Shown here one piece after another: positions 1-6,959 of a stretch of DNA of 40,121 nt. The stretch covers positions 1-40,121 of the IMG/VR virus record IMGVR_UViG_3300009553_000010; one strand, given 5' to 3'. This DNA is from a virus. How positions within the stretch are numbered: the first letter of the stretch is position 1; each line of letters starts with the position of its first letter. The notes under the pieces were generated by a model that had not been told where the DNA came from, ran no database searches, and saw nothing but the letters and a program-made list of their open reading frames with translations. Position numbers and translations under genes: made by a program.

Positions 1-123
1 TCATAAAAGCGGCGATCGCGAAAAGGCTAAAAATGAGTTTTTTCATGGGTTTTGCCAAAGCTCCTAGTTTTCTTATTTCGAGAAAAATCAAAAATTAAGT
101 TTGATACCAAAGGGCCCCGACGA
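1..123. repeat. Terminal direct repeat, left copy
   Basis: The first 123 bases are identical to the last 123 (39999-40121). This is what an assembler leaves when it closes a circular or circularly permuted molecule, so the window is most likely a full genome of 39,998 bp. It could also be a short physical terminal repeat, but it falls inside the start of a small secreted-protein gene and far from the terminase genes, which favours an assembly overlap. Confidence 0.93.
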
Positions 124-682
124 TATCCGCGGCCGCCCGCGTTGGGATCGCGAGGGCAACAAAGTCGAGATCGATCTTAGATCTCGTTTGCCTCGAGAGG
201 GCCAGCTCGAACGGGGCATTATTGTAAGCCTGATAAAGATGGAAAACGACAAACTTGGCCGGGTTTGCTTTGGTCGGGGCGATCGCCGCCACGCTTGTAA
301 ATGAGAGAGCCCCCTCGCCGATCGTCCAAGCCTTTTTGCCTACCGGGGTGAGCGGGGTACCGACCCCAACGGTTGCCACGCTCAAAAGATCCTCATCGAG
401 CACTTGTGAGGCCGCACATTTGATCGAGCCCCCGACCTGATCGAGATTTCTCTCGAGCGGATATTTGAACTCGTCAAACATTTCCTCGGTGAAAGTCTTT
501 GTGAGAGTGATCATGGCGCCCTGCTCAGTGAGGCCCACAAGCTTTCTCGCGGGGTTTTCCGTCGCATCCGGAGTGCCGTCAACCCCAATGGTCAAATACT
601 GCGCGGCGGCCGGGATCACAAGGCCGAACCAAATGCGGCTCGCGTTTTTCTGGGTTTTGGTGATATCGATCGTTGTTGCCAT
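95..682 (-). CDS. Major tail (tube) protein
   Basis: A 195-aa protein with an ATG start (MATTIDITK), likely the subunit of the tail tube. It has the size and mixed beta-rich composition of siphovirus tail tube proteins, and its place is right: it follows the tail terminator and morphogenesis genes and precedes the tail chaperones and tape measure across the window junction. The N-terminus has a K-N-A-S-R-I-W-F-G pattern seen in related tail proteins; no catalytic motif is expected. Assignment rests mainly on order and size, so a decoration or other tail structural role is possible. Confidence 0.7.
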   Translation of the reverse strand: MATTIDITKTQKNASRIWFGLVIPAAAQYLTIGVDGTPDATENPARKLVGLTEQGAMITLTKTFTEEMFDEFKYPLERNLDQVGGSIKCAASQVLDEDLLSVATVGVGTPLTPVGKKAWTIGEGALSFTSVAAIAPTKANPAKFVVFHLYQAYNNAPFELALSRQTRSKIDLDFVALAIPTRAAADIVGALWYQT

Positions 683-743
683 GATTTTCTCTCGCTTTTG
701 ATTATTTCAGAAACTTCGAACCGGCGAAAAATCGCCCTTTCGC

Positions 744-1133
744 TTACGATTTTAGCGATTTATAAAATTCGTTGATCCTCTTGCGATTCTCGACCGCGGC
801 CTTTTTATTTTCCTCGACCGTTTCCATTGCCGCGGCAAAGTGAAACTCGGCCTCGGGCAAGTGAGCAAAATCCTCGAGCCGGGGCTCTTGGATCTTTTCG
901 GGATCCGGCATTTGCAAACCGCCGAAGAGCGGCGATTTGAATTGATCCTCTTCGAAGTGCCCATGCCCGCCGATCTCGGCAACCTTGCGCAAAACCTCGA
1001 TCGCTTTATCTTTGCCAAAATACTGAACGGCCCGCGGATAAGTGAGGGTGCCGATCGACTCAACCGTTAATTCAGTCTTACCCGCCGCGGCGGTGCCGGT
1101 TTCGGTGCCGGATTTGTCTTTTTCTGTTGCCAT
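744..1133 (-). CDS. Small tail-region protein, unknown function
   Basis: A 129-aa protein; I chose the ATG giving MATEKDKSG because it is the first start downstream of the preceding gene's stop region, while the upstream extension would overlap that gene. The N-terminal ~25 residues are rich in Gly, Thr and Ala (flexible), and the C-terminal ~45 residues are a charged helix ending in N-K-K-A-A-V-E-N-R-K-R. It lies between the tail terminator-like and major tail protein genes, so it probably takes part in tail assembly. No family recognised. Confidence 0.7.
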   Translation of the reverse strand: MATEKDKSGTETGTAAAGKTELTVESIGTLTYPRAVQYFGKDKAIEVLRKVAEIGGHGHFEEDQFKSPLFGGLQMPDPEKIQEPRLEDFAHLPEAEFHFAAAMETVEENKKAAVENRKRINEFYKSLKS

Positions 1134-1153
1134 TGTATTAATTGCCTGCCTTT

Positions 1154-1663
1154 TTAAGAGTTTTCGCTTGCCGCATCGATCACCCAAGAAACTTTTGTTT
1201 GCGAGATCTGAATGAACCGGCTTTTAATCTTGCCCTGCACATCAAAAATGGTTTCCATACCGCTCAGAGTGCTAGTAATTGGAATTATAGAGCTCTCGTT
1301 TAGGGTTGTTTTCGGTACATTCGCGAGCATCGACTCGAGGGCCATCACATATTTAGGGGCCATTTCTGTCAGCTCATCCTGCTTACCGTGAATAAGGGCG
1401 AGCTCGAGCGTGAGCGAAAAAACGACAACCGCCACATCGCTATTAGTAAAAGCTTGCGAGTGATCGGTCTGCAAAAATGTGAGGGCCGGAAAAACGGAAG
1501 TAAGCCGGGCACTTGTATGAAATTTCTTTATTGGCTCGAGGCCCGCCCCTGCATTAGCCCATGTAAGAGCCTCGACCTGATTGGCCTTGAAATAGCCGAT
1601 CAAATTATCCTTGATCGCCCGCTCATCGAAAACCTGTATATGCTCGTCGGGGGGCCATGCCAT
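1154..1663 (-). CDS. Probable tail terminator/completion protein
   Basis: A 169-aa protein beginning MAWPPDEHIQ with a GAGG ribosome site about 11 bases upstream. Mixed alpha/beta sequence without membrane segments. In siphovirus maps the gene between the virion-morphogenesis (gp10-like) protein and the major tail protein is normally the tail terminator, which caps the tail and docks to the head; length and position fit. No diagnostic motif is visible, so the function is inferred from order. Confidence 0.6.
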   Translation of the reverse strand: MAWPPDEHIQVFDERAIKDNLIGYFKANQVEALTWANAGAGLEPIKKFHTSARLTSVFPALTFLQTDHSQAFTNSDVAVVVFSLTLELALIHGKQDELTEMAPKYVMALESMLANVPKTTLNESSIIPITSTLSGMETIFDVQGKIKSRFIQISQTKVSWVIDAASENS

Positions 1664-1670
1664 GATCTAT

Positions 1671-2174
1671 TTAACCTCGACCGCCCGGGACAACATACCC
1701 GACCCCGCGGCGAATCAATTTCACAAGTGAGCCCTGTATTGTTTTCATTAATTCGGTTCTTTGCTGATCCGAGAGATCGATCACTTTTCTTATCGGCAAC
1801 CGGCCGGCCCCAATATGATGAAACCGCCCGCGGGCAAGCGATGTACCGATGTTTATCTCGTCTTTTGAAGTGCGATAGACAGAATCACCGGTGTGCCCGG
1901 TAAGCGATTCTTTAAGGGCCCCGGTCGCCTCGAGGATCTTGAGCCCCGGGCCATATCGATCAATCTTTTGGGCGGCATATCGCTTACTGAGCTTTTTCCA
2001 TTTACCGCCGCGGCCGTCTTTGCCCTCGCTGCTAAACTGCTGCTCTTCGAACTCCCAAAACTTCTTTCTAACATCGGGCCAAATGGGCCTGAGATCCGAG
2101 ATCACGGCATCGAACCGATCAAACTCCCGATCGAATTCAACCTCACCCTCTACGATTAAAGAGATCCGGGCCAT
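1671..2174 (-). CDS. Phage virion morphogenesis protein (Mu gpG-like / HK97 gp10-like)
   Basis: A 167-aa protein. The stretch around residues 46-72 (FSSEG, then GGKWKKLSKRYAAQK) and the later L-E-A-T-G-A-L-K-E-S-L pattern followed by I-N-I-G-T are typical of the phage virion morphogenesis family, in which a small domain says 'replace sheet, W, L, Y' and then LxxTGxLxxS. These proteins act in head-tail joining and tail completion. It sits right before the tail terminator-like gene and 7 bases after a 42-codon zinc-binding mini-gene. The assignment is fairly secure at family level. Confidence 0.75.
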   Translation of the reverse strand: MARISLIVEGEVEFDREFDRFDAVISDLRPIWPDVRKKFWEFEEQQFSSEGKDGRGGKWKKLSKRYAAQKIDRYGPGLKILEATGALKESLTGHTGDSVYRTSKDEINIGTSLARGRFHHIGAGRLPIRKVIDLSDQQRTELMKTIQGSLVKLIRRGVGYVVPGGRG

Positions 2175-2181
2175 TCACTTT

Positions 2182-2310
2182 TTACTTTTCGGTTACCTTT
2201 TTACACCGGGAGCATGTTGCCTCGCCGGGATTTTCAGCAAACTTGAGTCGGTTCTTTTGCTTTTTCTGCCCACAAGCCGGCTTGCCTTTAATATCGATGT
2301 GAACTTTCAT
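2182..2310 (-). CDS. 42-aa zinc-binding mini-protein
   Basis: A short frame of 42 codons starting MKVHIDIKGKPACG, preceded by a strong GGGGGTG ribosome site seven bases or so from the ATG. Cys13 and a CSRC pair near the C-terminus (TCSRCKKVTEK) suggest a small metal-binding knuckle. It fills the gap between the connector gene and the morphogenesis gene with tight spacing on both sides, which supports a real gene. Function unknown; similar tiny Cys-pair proteins are common between phage head-tail genes. Confidence 0.7.
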   Translation of the reverse strand: MKVHIDIKGKPACGQKKQKNRLKFAENPGEATCSRCKKVTEK

Positions 2311-2329
2311 AATTCACCCCCTGTTTTTA

Positions 2330-2896
2330 TTACGAAAAATAGAGATTTGTTGAATATAACCCGCGATAGCGTTGCGTCGAAGCTTCGAAAGTAGGCGAAA
2401 ACATGGCGGTAACCGCGGCGGTCGGCACCCCCGAGAGATCCGCAAAGGCGAGATCCTTGCGCCGCCATTGGAAAAGACCTTGCTCGATGCATGCGAGCTT
2501 GATATCGGCGGCGATCTGAGCAAAGCCCCATCGGGCCGAAACGGTTACCGGGGCATTTTTCGCGATCGCGTAAGAGAAAATAAGAAAGTTTTCACGCTCG
2601 GCATACTCATCGGTTAGGGTTGGCACCGTTACCGGCGAACCGTCGACCGTAATTGCCGCGAGAGATCCCGGAATATAAGGGATAATCCTCAAATATTCGT
2701 GGCCCTCGCCCAAGAAAGTTTTTATGCTCGGGGCGGCATCGGCGGCCTTAAAAAATCCCTCTTCCACTTCGCACTCGCGATCGAAAAGCCTCGAGATCCC
2801 CTCGGCGAGAGTCTCCCAAGCATCATTGCCCGAGCTCTCAGTTTCCTGAGCGGCGGCTTTCAGATCGGCGGCGGTTGCGTAAAGTATCGGCGGCAC
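2330..2896 (-). CDS. Head-tail connector (gp6-like adaptor)
   Basis: A 188-aa protein starting MPPILYATAADLK. It has the typical build of HK97 gp6/phage QLRG-type connectors: an N-terminal helix with an xADLK start, a central beta hairpin part that deals with coordinates of the local peptide bond (GSLAAITVDGSPV), a middle VTVSARWGFA strand and a C-terminal helix I-K-L-A-C-I-E-Q-G-L-F-Q-W-R-R-K-D. These proteins form the ring below the portal. Position directly before the tail completion genes agrees. Confidence 0.75.
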   Translation of the reverse strand: MPPILYATAADLKAAAQETESSGNDAWETLAEGISRLFDRECEVEEGFFKAADAAPSIKTFLGEGHEYLRIIPYIPGSLAAITVDGSPVTVPTLTDEYAERENFLIFSYAIAKNAPVTVSARWGFAQIAADIKLACIEQGLFQWRRKDLAFADLSGVPTAAVTAMFSPTFEASTQRYRGLYSTNLYFS

Positions 2897-2937
2897 AAAT
2901 CGAGATTAAAGAATTTTGATCGAAGTTATTAAGCTCC

Positions 2938-3129
2938 CTAACTTCGCCGGGGCAAGGGCCCTTTTGCCGGCAAGACCAAAGCCCGGCGGCAATTCCCGCA
3001 AGTGACTAGGGCCCGATCCTGCGTGAGCTCGAGCTTACGTTTCCGGCGGGCCCCGAGCTGCACTTTAGAGGAGCAACGGCAAAGCGGCTTGCCGGGTGAA
3101 AATTCATAATGCGTCTTGAGCTCGCGCAT
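2938..3129 (-). CDS. 63-aa Cys-rich zinc-ribbon-like protein
   Basis: I chose the ATG at 3129 (MRELKTHYEF) because it lies just after the stop of the preceding gene and has GAGG seven bases upstream; a longer version starting at 3225 would overlap that gene by 82 bases. It has one CRC group and one CGNC group about 28 residues apart, a likely zinc ribbon, and a basic Arg/Lys-rich middle. It lies between two head-tail structural genes. Function unknown. Confidence 0.6.
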   Translation of the reverse strand: MRELKTHYEFSPGKPLCRCSSKVQLGARRKRKLELTQDRALVTCGNCRRALVLPAKGPLPRRS

Positions 3130-3142
3130 GCCCGCCCTCGGA

Positions 3143-3508
3143 TCAACCGCCGCCCTTGCTCTGCAAAACCCGCAAAGTGCTAAATGTTTCCTCTTCATTG
3201 CCCGGGAATTTTCGAATAGTTCCATCGGGCAGAGTGAGCTTTATCTCAACATCGTAAGTGTTCACAAGATCGGTAAAAGCCCCCTGCAAAAGATATTGCA
3301 CTTTCCCGGGATAGTTTACTTGATTCAAAATTGTCGCTGCCTGATCGATAAGCAGGGCCGGATCGGCATCGATCGTGATCTTTATGAGCGCCGCGGATCC
3401 GTCCGGAATGGGATATATCTCTTTCACCCCGGTAAGCGGATTTGTATGCTTGAGCGTAAAAACCAAAGGATGATTATGGTTTCCCTGCTTAACTATTGAA
3501 TCGCCCAT
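3143..3508 (-). CDS. Structural-module protein, unknown function
   Basis: A 121-aa protein beginning MGDSIVKQGN. It is mostly beta strand by appearance, with a pattern of alternating hydrophobics (LVFTLKHT, YDVEIKLTLPDG, TIRKFPG) resembling the small beta-sandwich proteins found with fibre or baseplate genes. Its start lies one base past the stop of the 617-aa repeat protein, so the two are translated together and may work together. No family firmly recognised. Confidence 0.65.
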   Translation of the reverse strand: MGDSIVKQGNHNHPLVFTLKHTNPLTGVKEIYPIPDGSAALIKITIDADPALLIDQAATILNQVNYPGKVQYLLQGAFTDLVNTYDVEIKLTLPDGTIRKFPGNEEETFSTLRVLQSKGGG

Positions 3509-3509
3509 G

Positions 3510-5363
3510 TTAATCGATCTCCAAGAAACTATCTCCGATCGAAGCCTCGAGAAACGCCTCGCCCGGGCTCAATTCTAAGAAACTTTCCCCGGTGCTAATT
3601 TCGAGCCAAAGCGGTTGAGAGGGCCGCATGAACGGGGCGATCACGGCAAAATTAGCACCGCCCCCGGTGTAGCTGAACACCCCGCCCGCGGCCGTGAGCA
3701 CGTATGAGCTCGCCACACTCTTGAAAAGATTCGCATCGCTGCCGGTGTAGACAAAGACCCCGGTTGCGGCCTCGAGGATCCTCGAGACAAGCAATGCGGC
3801 ATCGCTGCCCTGATAAGAGAAATCGCCCCCCGCGGCCGCGAGCACCCGCGCAAGAAAGAAATTAGCCCCGTTGCCAACATAAGAGAAAGTGCCCGCCGCG
3901 GCCGATAGCAAGCCCCCCTTTGAAAGATTCGCATTGCCGCCGGCATAACTGAACACCCCGGCCCCGGCCGGCATGAGCCGCTTATAGAGCAAATTGGCAT
4001 CGCCCCCGGAGTATGAGAAAGTGCCGGGATTTGCGGCCAGCGTATAGGCCCCGGGCGAGGTTTTGAAAAGAGAGGCATCGGCACCGGCGTAATTAAATAC
4101 CCCGGTTGCCGCGGCGATAAAGCGGCCGATCAAAAGATTCGCATTAGCCCCGGAATATGAGAAAGAGCCATTTGCCGCGGCGAGCACTCGCCCAAGCAAG
4201 AAAGCGGCATCGGCCCCGGTATAACTGAAAGCCCCGGCCCCGGCCGTGAGCAAATTCCCTTTCGAGAGCCCGGCATCGCCCCCAGAATACGAATAGACCC
4301 CCGCCGCGGCGGCAAGCACCCTGCTATATAAGAAATTCGCATTGCCCCCGGCGTAACTGAAAATCCCCGCGTCGACCGTGGCCCCAAAATTTCTAAAAAA
4401 GAAAGCATCGGCCCCGGAGTATGAATAGACCCCCGCCGCGGCTGCAAGCAAATGGCCCCAAAGCGTACCGGCATCGCCGCCGGTATAGCTGAAAATCCCG
4501 GCGGCCGCCGAAAGCACCCTGCTATACAGAAAATTGGCATCCCCGCCCGAGTATGAAAACCCCCCATTTGCGGCCGTGATCCCATACCCGCGGGCAAGCC
4601 CGGCATCACCGCCTGAGTATGAAAAACCCCCATTTGCGGCCGTGATCTTATACCCTCGAAAAAGTCCCGCATCGCCCCCGGAATATGAGAAAGAACCGGC
4701 CGCCGCGGTGATCGTTTGCCCGGTAGAGGGCGGGATAAACGCGAAAGTGTATGAGCGCCAACTTTGCCCGCCGCCGGAAAAGGTGCCCATATTGACTTGG
4801 GTTGTCGTAGTTGCCGCGGCTTCGGTTTTATAGATAGCATTAAACCCGGCGAGAGTACCGCCCGAATCCGTGAGATTAAAGGCGATCGTCCAACCTGAGG
4901 GCGGGTTTCCACTTGTAAAGAGATCATTGGTTGCATGGGCATCTACGGCAATTACAAGGCGATCGATACCGGTTGTCGTAATGGCCGAGGCAATTGGGGT
5001 TGCCGGATTTACACCGTTTGTAAAAACCCCGCCCTCGAACGGGGTGCCCGTAGTAACGCACCCGCGCACGACAAAAACAAAAGCCCATTGATCTGTTGAG
5101 CCGGCCGTTATCGCGGGCCCGGCGGTGCCGGCACCGGTTGCCCGTTTCCAGAAAAGGGCAAAACCATTGTCTACACCCTCGCCCGAGCTGCCGATCTTAG
5201 TCCAGCCCGATGTGGCGGTTGTCATAGTGCCCGCCGCCTCATTCCAAGAAACCGCGATCAAGATATCATCGGCTTGATGGGTTGGCGGGGTTGGCGTTGT
5301 CGACGCGCCGCCGCTTGTGTCGACCGCGATCGCTCCCGCTGAGATAAAAGTTGGGGCCGCCAT
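3510..5363 (-). CDS. 617-aa virion protein with sixteen 22-residue repeats
   Basis: A 617-aa protein. Residues 1 to about 215 form a non-repetitive, Thr/Gly/Ala-rich domain (MAAPTFISAGAIAVDTSGG). From there to about residue 575 it consists of 16 copies of a 22-residue unit with the core F-S-Y-S-G-G-D-A followed by a variable hydrophobic part and A-A-A-G; two copies are four residues longer. The last 30 residues hold three copies of a shorter G-E-S-F-L-E unit. Such regular beta-rich repeats suggest a rod or fibre exposed on the capsid or neck, possibly an adhesin. A terminator hairpin lies just before the gene, so it may have its own expression control. No enzymatic motif. Confidence 0.85.
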   Translation of the reverse strand: MAAPTFISAGAIAVDTSGGASTTPTPPTHQADDILIAVSWNEAAGTMTTATSGWTKIGSSGEGVDNGFALFWKRATGAGTAGPAITAGSTDQWAFVFVVRGCVTTGTPFEGGVFTNGVNPATPIASAITTTGIDRLVIAVDAHATNDLFTSGNPPSGWTIAFNLTDSGGTLAGFNAIYKTEAAATTTTQVNMGTFSGGGQSWRSYTFAFIPPSTGQTITAAAGSFSYSGGDAGLFRGYKITAANGGFSYSGGDAGLARGYGITAANGGFSYSGGDANFLYSRVLSAAAGIFSYTGGDAGTLWGHLLAAAAGVYSYSGADAFFFRNFGATVDAGIFSYAGGNANFLYSRVLAAAAGVYSYSGGDAGLSKGNLLTAGAGAFSYTGADAAFLLGRVLAAANGSFSYSGANANLLIGRFIAAATGVFNYAGADASLFKTSPGAYTLAANPGTFSYSGGDANLLYKRLMPAGAGVFSYAGGNANLSKGGLLSAAAGTFSYVGNGANFFLARVLAAAGGDFSYQGSDAALLVSRILEAATGVFVYTGSDANLFKSVASSYVLTAAGGVFSYTGGGANFAVIAPFMRPSQPLWLEISTGESFLELSPGEAFLEASIGDSFLEID

Positions 5364-5373
5364 AGGCTTCTTA

Positions 5374-5407
5374 AGAAAAATGCCCGGCCCTTATGCAAAG
5401 GCCGGGC
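5374..5407 (-). terminator. Rho-independent terminator between 5438 and the repeat-protein gene
   Basis: On the minus strand an 8-bp perfect GC stem (GCCCGGCC / GGCCGGGC, loop of 10) is followed by ATTTTTCTT. It ends or weakens the transcript from the capsid side just before the 617-aa repeat-protein gene starts. Confidence 0.8.
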
Positions 5408-5437
5408 CCATTCGGAGAAATATCAAAAGCAGGACAA

Positions 5438-5935
5438 CTAACTTGCCGCCGGCTCGGCCGGCACCGGGAGCAACTCGAGCCGGTTCTTTTCTTCGGCCCG
5501 CACATTAAGGCCAAATTTTGTATCTTCGACAAAATTGCCGGCGTTCCAATTATCGCGGGCCTCTTCGATCGATGTACCGCGGGCCGAATAGGATCGACGC
5601 ACGACCTTTGTTTTCTTTCCGTCGAGCTTTGCCGGGGCGGCAAACTCCCGATCGCTCGCCACATACACCGGCGGGCAAATTACACATCCGACCTCCCAAA
5701 CCGCGGGCACCTGTATGCCTACCCGGGAGTCAAAATAGGTGGGGGTTTTGAGCATGCCCACAACCTCATGGCCGCAGTTTTTGCACTTATCGGTACCCTC
5801 GGCAAGGTGCTCGCCGAGATCCTTGCGGATCTTTTTCACGAATTCAACCTTGCTCTCATCGAGCAAAGCCTCATCGATCTCTTCTTGCATCTTTGCGGCC
5901 TTAGCCTCGAGCTTGTTTACGTTAGTTTTTGCCAT
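5438..5935 (-). CDS. Cys-rich structural-region protein, unknown function
   Basis: A 165-aa protein starting MAKTNVNKLE. The N-terminal ~45 residues are a charged coiled-coil helix; a CKNCG group near residue 51 and a CVIC group about 35 residues later form a likely zinc-binding pair; the C-terminus is Pro/Ala rich. It lies between the small head protein and the repeat protein. The zinc ribbon and helix suggest a structural or assembly role, but no family is recognised. Confidence 0.7.
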   Translation of the reverse strand: MAKTNVNKLEAKAAKMQEEIDEALLDESKVEFVKKIRKDLGEHLAEGTDKCKNCGHEVVGMLKTPTYFDSRVGIQVPAVWEVGCVICPPVYVASDREFAAPAKLDGKKTKVVRRSYSARGTSIEEARDNWNAGNFVEDTKFGLNVRAEEKNRLELLPVPAEPAAS

Positions 5936-5975
5936 GCCTCTTTGCCCCTTTTTGAAAATCTGTGTTTATCGAAAA

Positions 5976-6395
5976 TTAGCTCGCTGAGATAAATCCGTTC
6001 GTACCGTCAAAGTCGACGGTATAAGTCTCACCATTGGCGAGCGTCACATCCGCGCCGTGATCGTAATGACCTACAAGCGGATCCGCGGGACTTGTCGGAG
6101 TATCGTTATAGACACCGACTCGCCGGAATGTTGCCACGGCACCGGTTGCCGTTAAAACAAGATCTGTGAGGATGAGCTTATATGTGCCGGTTGTTTGGGC
6201 GCTCGAGCTTGTCGTGATATTGCGAGTGCCTAGATTGGTGTAGGCGATCTGAGTTACTTCCGAGAGCAACCGCATGCCGGCCGTTGGGGCATTGGCGTTT
6301 GTCGTGAGAAACAAAACCAATTGATGAGAGGCAAAGTTGTGAACCCCCTCGAAAACATCCTCGATAAACGGTTGAAATTTTGTAAATGTAGCCAT
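5976..6395 (-). CDS. Phage structural protein, capsid-proximal
   Basis: A 139-aa protein beginning MATFTKFQPF. It resembles a widespread phage structural family that I recognise by the order: F-x-E-D-V-x-x-G-V-H-N, a short 'LTTNANAP' loop, G-A-V-A-T-F-R-R-V-G-V-Y-N, then a 'PLVGHYDHG' stretch and G-E-T-Y-T-V-D-F-D near the end. In other phages this gene lies close to the capsid gene and its product is found in virions, possibly as decoration. It follows a terminator and a gap holding an inverted repeat, so it may start a new transcript. Confidence 0.7.
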   Translation of the reverse strand: MATFTKFQPFIEDVFEGVHNFASHQLVLFLTTNANAPTAGMRLLSEVTQIAYTNLGTRNITTSSSAQTTGTYKLILTDLVLTATGAVATFRRVGVYNDTPTSPADPLVGHYDHGADVTLANGETYTVDFDGTNGFISAS

Positions 6396-6447
6396 TTAGT
6401 TTTGCTCCCGGGCAAGTCTCGCAAGTCTCAAATCAACTTAGGGGCAA

Positions 6448-6463
6448 TTCTAAAAGTTTAGAA
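6448..6463. repeat. Perfect 16-bp inverted repeat upstream of 5976-6395
   Basis: TTCTAAA-AG-TTTAGAA lies about 55 bases upstream of the gene starting at 6395, between the terminator at 6484-6521 and that gene. Next to it (6418-6437 region) the nine-base word GAGACTTGC occurs twice in a row on the minus strand. The palindrome resembles but does not match the TAACA-N5-TGTTA sites; it could be a promoter operator. Confidence 0.45.
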
Positions 6464-6483
6464 AATCGGTTGTTTTTCGGGCA

Positions 6484-6521
6484 CAAAAAGGCCCGCCAAT
6501 GGTTCGCAGTCACCGGCGGGC
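6484..6521 (-). terminator. Rho-independent terminator after the capsid gene block
   Basis: On the minus strand GCCCGCC, a 17-base loop and GGCGGGC are followed by CTTTTTGTG. It lies 45 bases after the stop of the 99-aa gene that follows the major capsid gene, where a capsid transcript would be expected to end. Confidence 0.8.
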
Positions 6522-6565
6522 AAGAGAGTATTCAATGCAAGTTTTCCTATTCGCCGAAAAGCTTA

Positions 6566-6865
6566 TCACTTTTCGCCGGTCTTTGCCGATTTATTCTCGC
6601 TCGGCGCTGCCCCGCGCTTCGCCGCGATCTTTTCGTTATAGGATGCCGCTGCATTTGCGGTATCTTCGCCGGCGGCAACCGCCGCTTTCTCGCTCGCGGT
6701 TTCGGGTTTCAAAAGGCCCGCTTTGAGGGCCTCGCCTCGAGGAATCGGCACCCCGGCAACCGCAACCTGTACCTTGCGGCCATCCGGATTATCCGGATCC
6801 GCATCCACCAAAACGTCCTTTTCCGGAACGAAAGCATCAACATTATTTGCTAAATTCGATTTCAT
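6566..6865 (-). CDS. Small Ala/Lys-rich protein after the capsid gene
   Basis: A 99-aa protein (MKSNLANNVD) with an N-terminal ordered part (V-P-E-K-D-V-L-V-D-A-D, then G-R-K-V-Q-V-A-V-A-G-V-P-I-P-R-G-E-A) and a low-complexity Ala/Glu/Lys tail. The 'VPIPRG' element is often seen in small phage proteins that follow the major capsid gene. A terminator lies right after it. Likely a minor head protein; function unknown. Confidence 0.65.
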   Translation of the reverse strand: MKSNLANNVDAFVPEKDVLVDADPDNPDGRKVQVAVAGVPIPRGEALKAGLLKPETASEKAAVAAGEDTANAAASYNEKIAAKRGAAPSENKSAKTGEK

Positions 6866-6959
6866 TTTCTTTTTCTCCCTGCTAAATAAAGCTCTTGGAT
6901 CTGATCAAGGGCGAGGCAATTGATATGCCCCGCCCATAGGTACAAGGCCCCGGTTGGGC

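Noticed and set aside
2200-2225. GGTAAAAAGG-like word similar to the long intergenic repeat
   Set aside because: It lies inside the 42-codon zinc gene (Lys-Lys-Val-Thr) and lacks the palindrome; chance match.
4130-4942. Second minus-strand frame inside the repeat-protein gene (270 codons)
   Set aside because: It is a by-product of the 66-base repeat and has Pro/Arg-rich nonsense composition.
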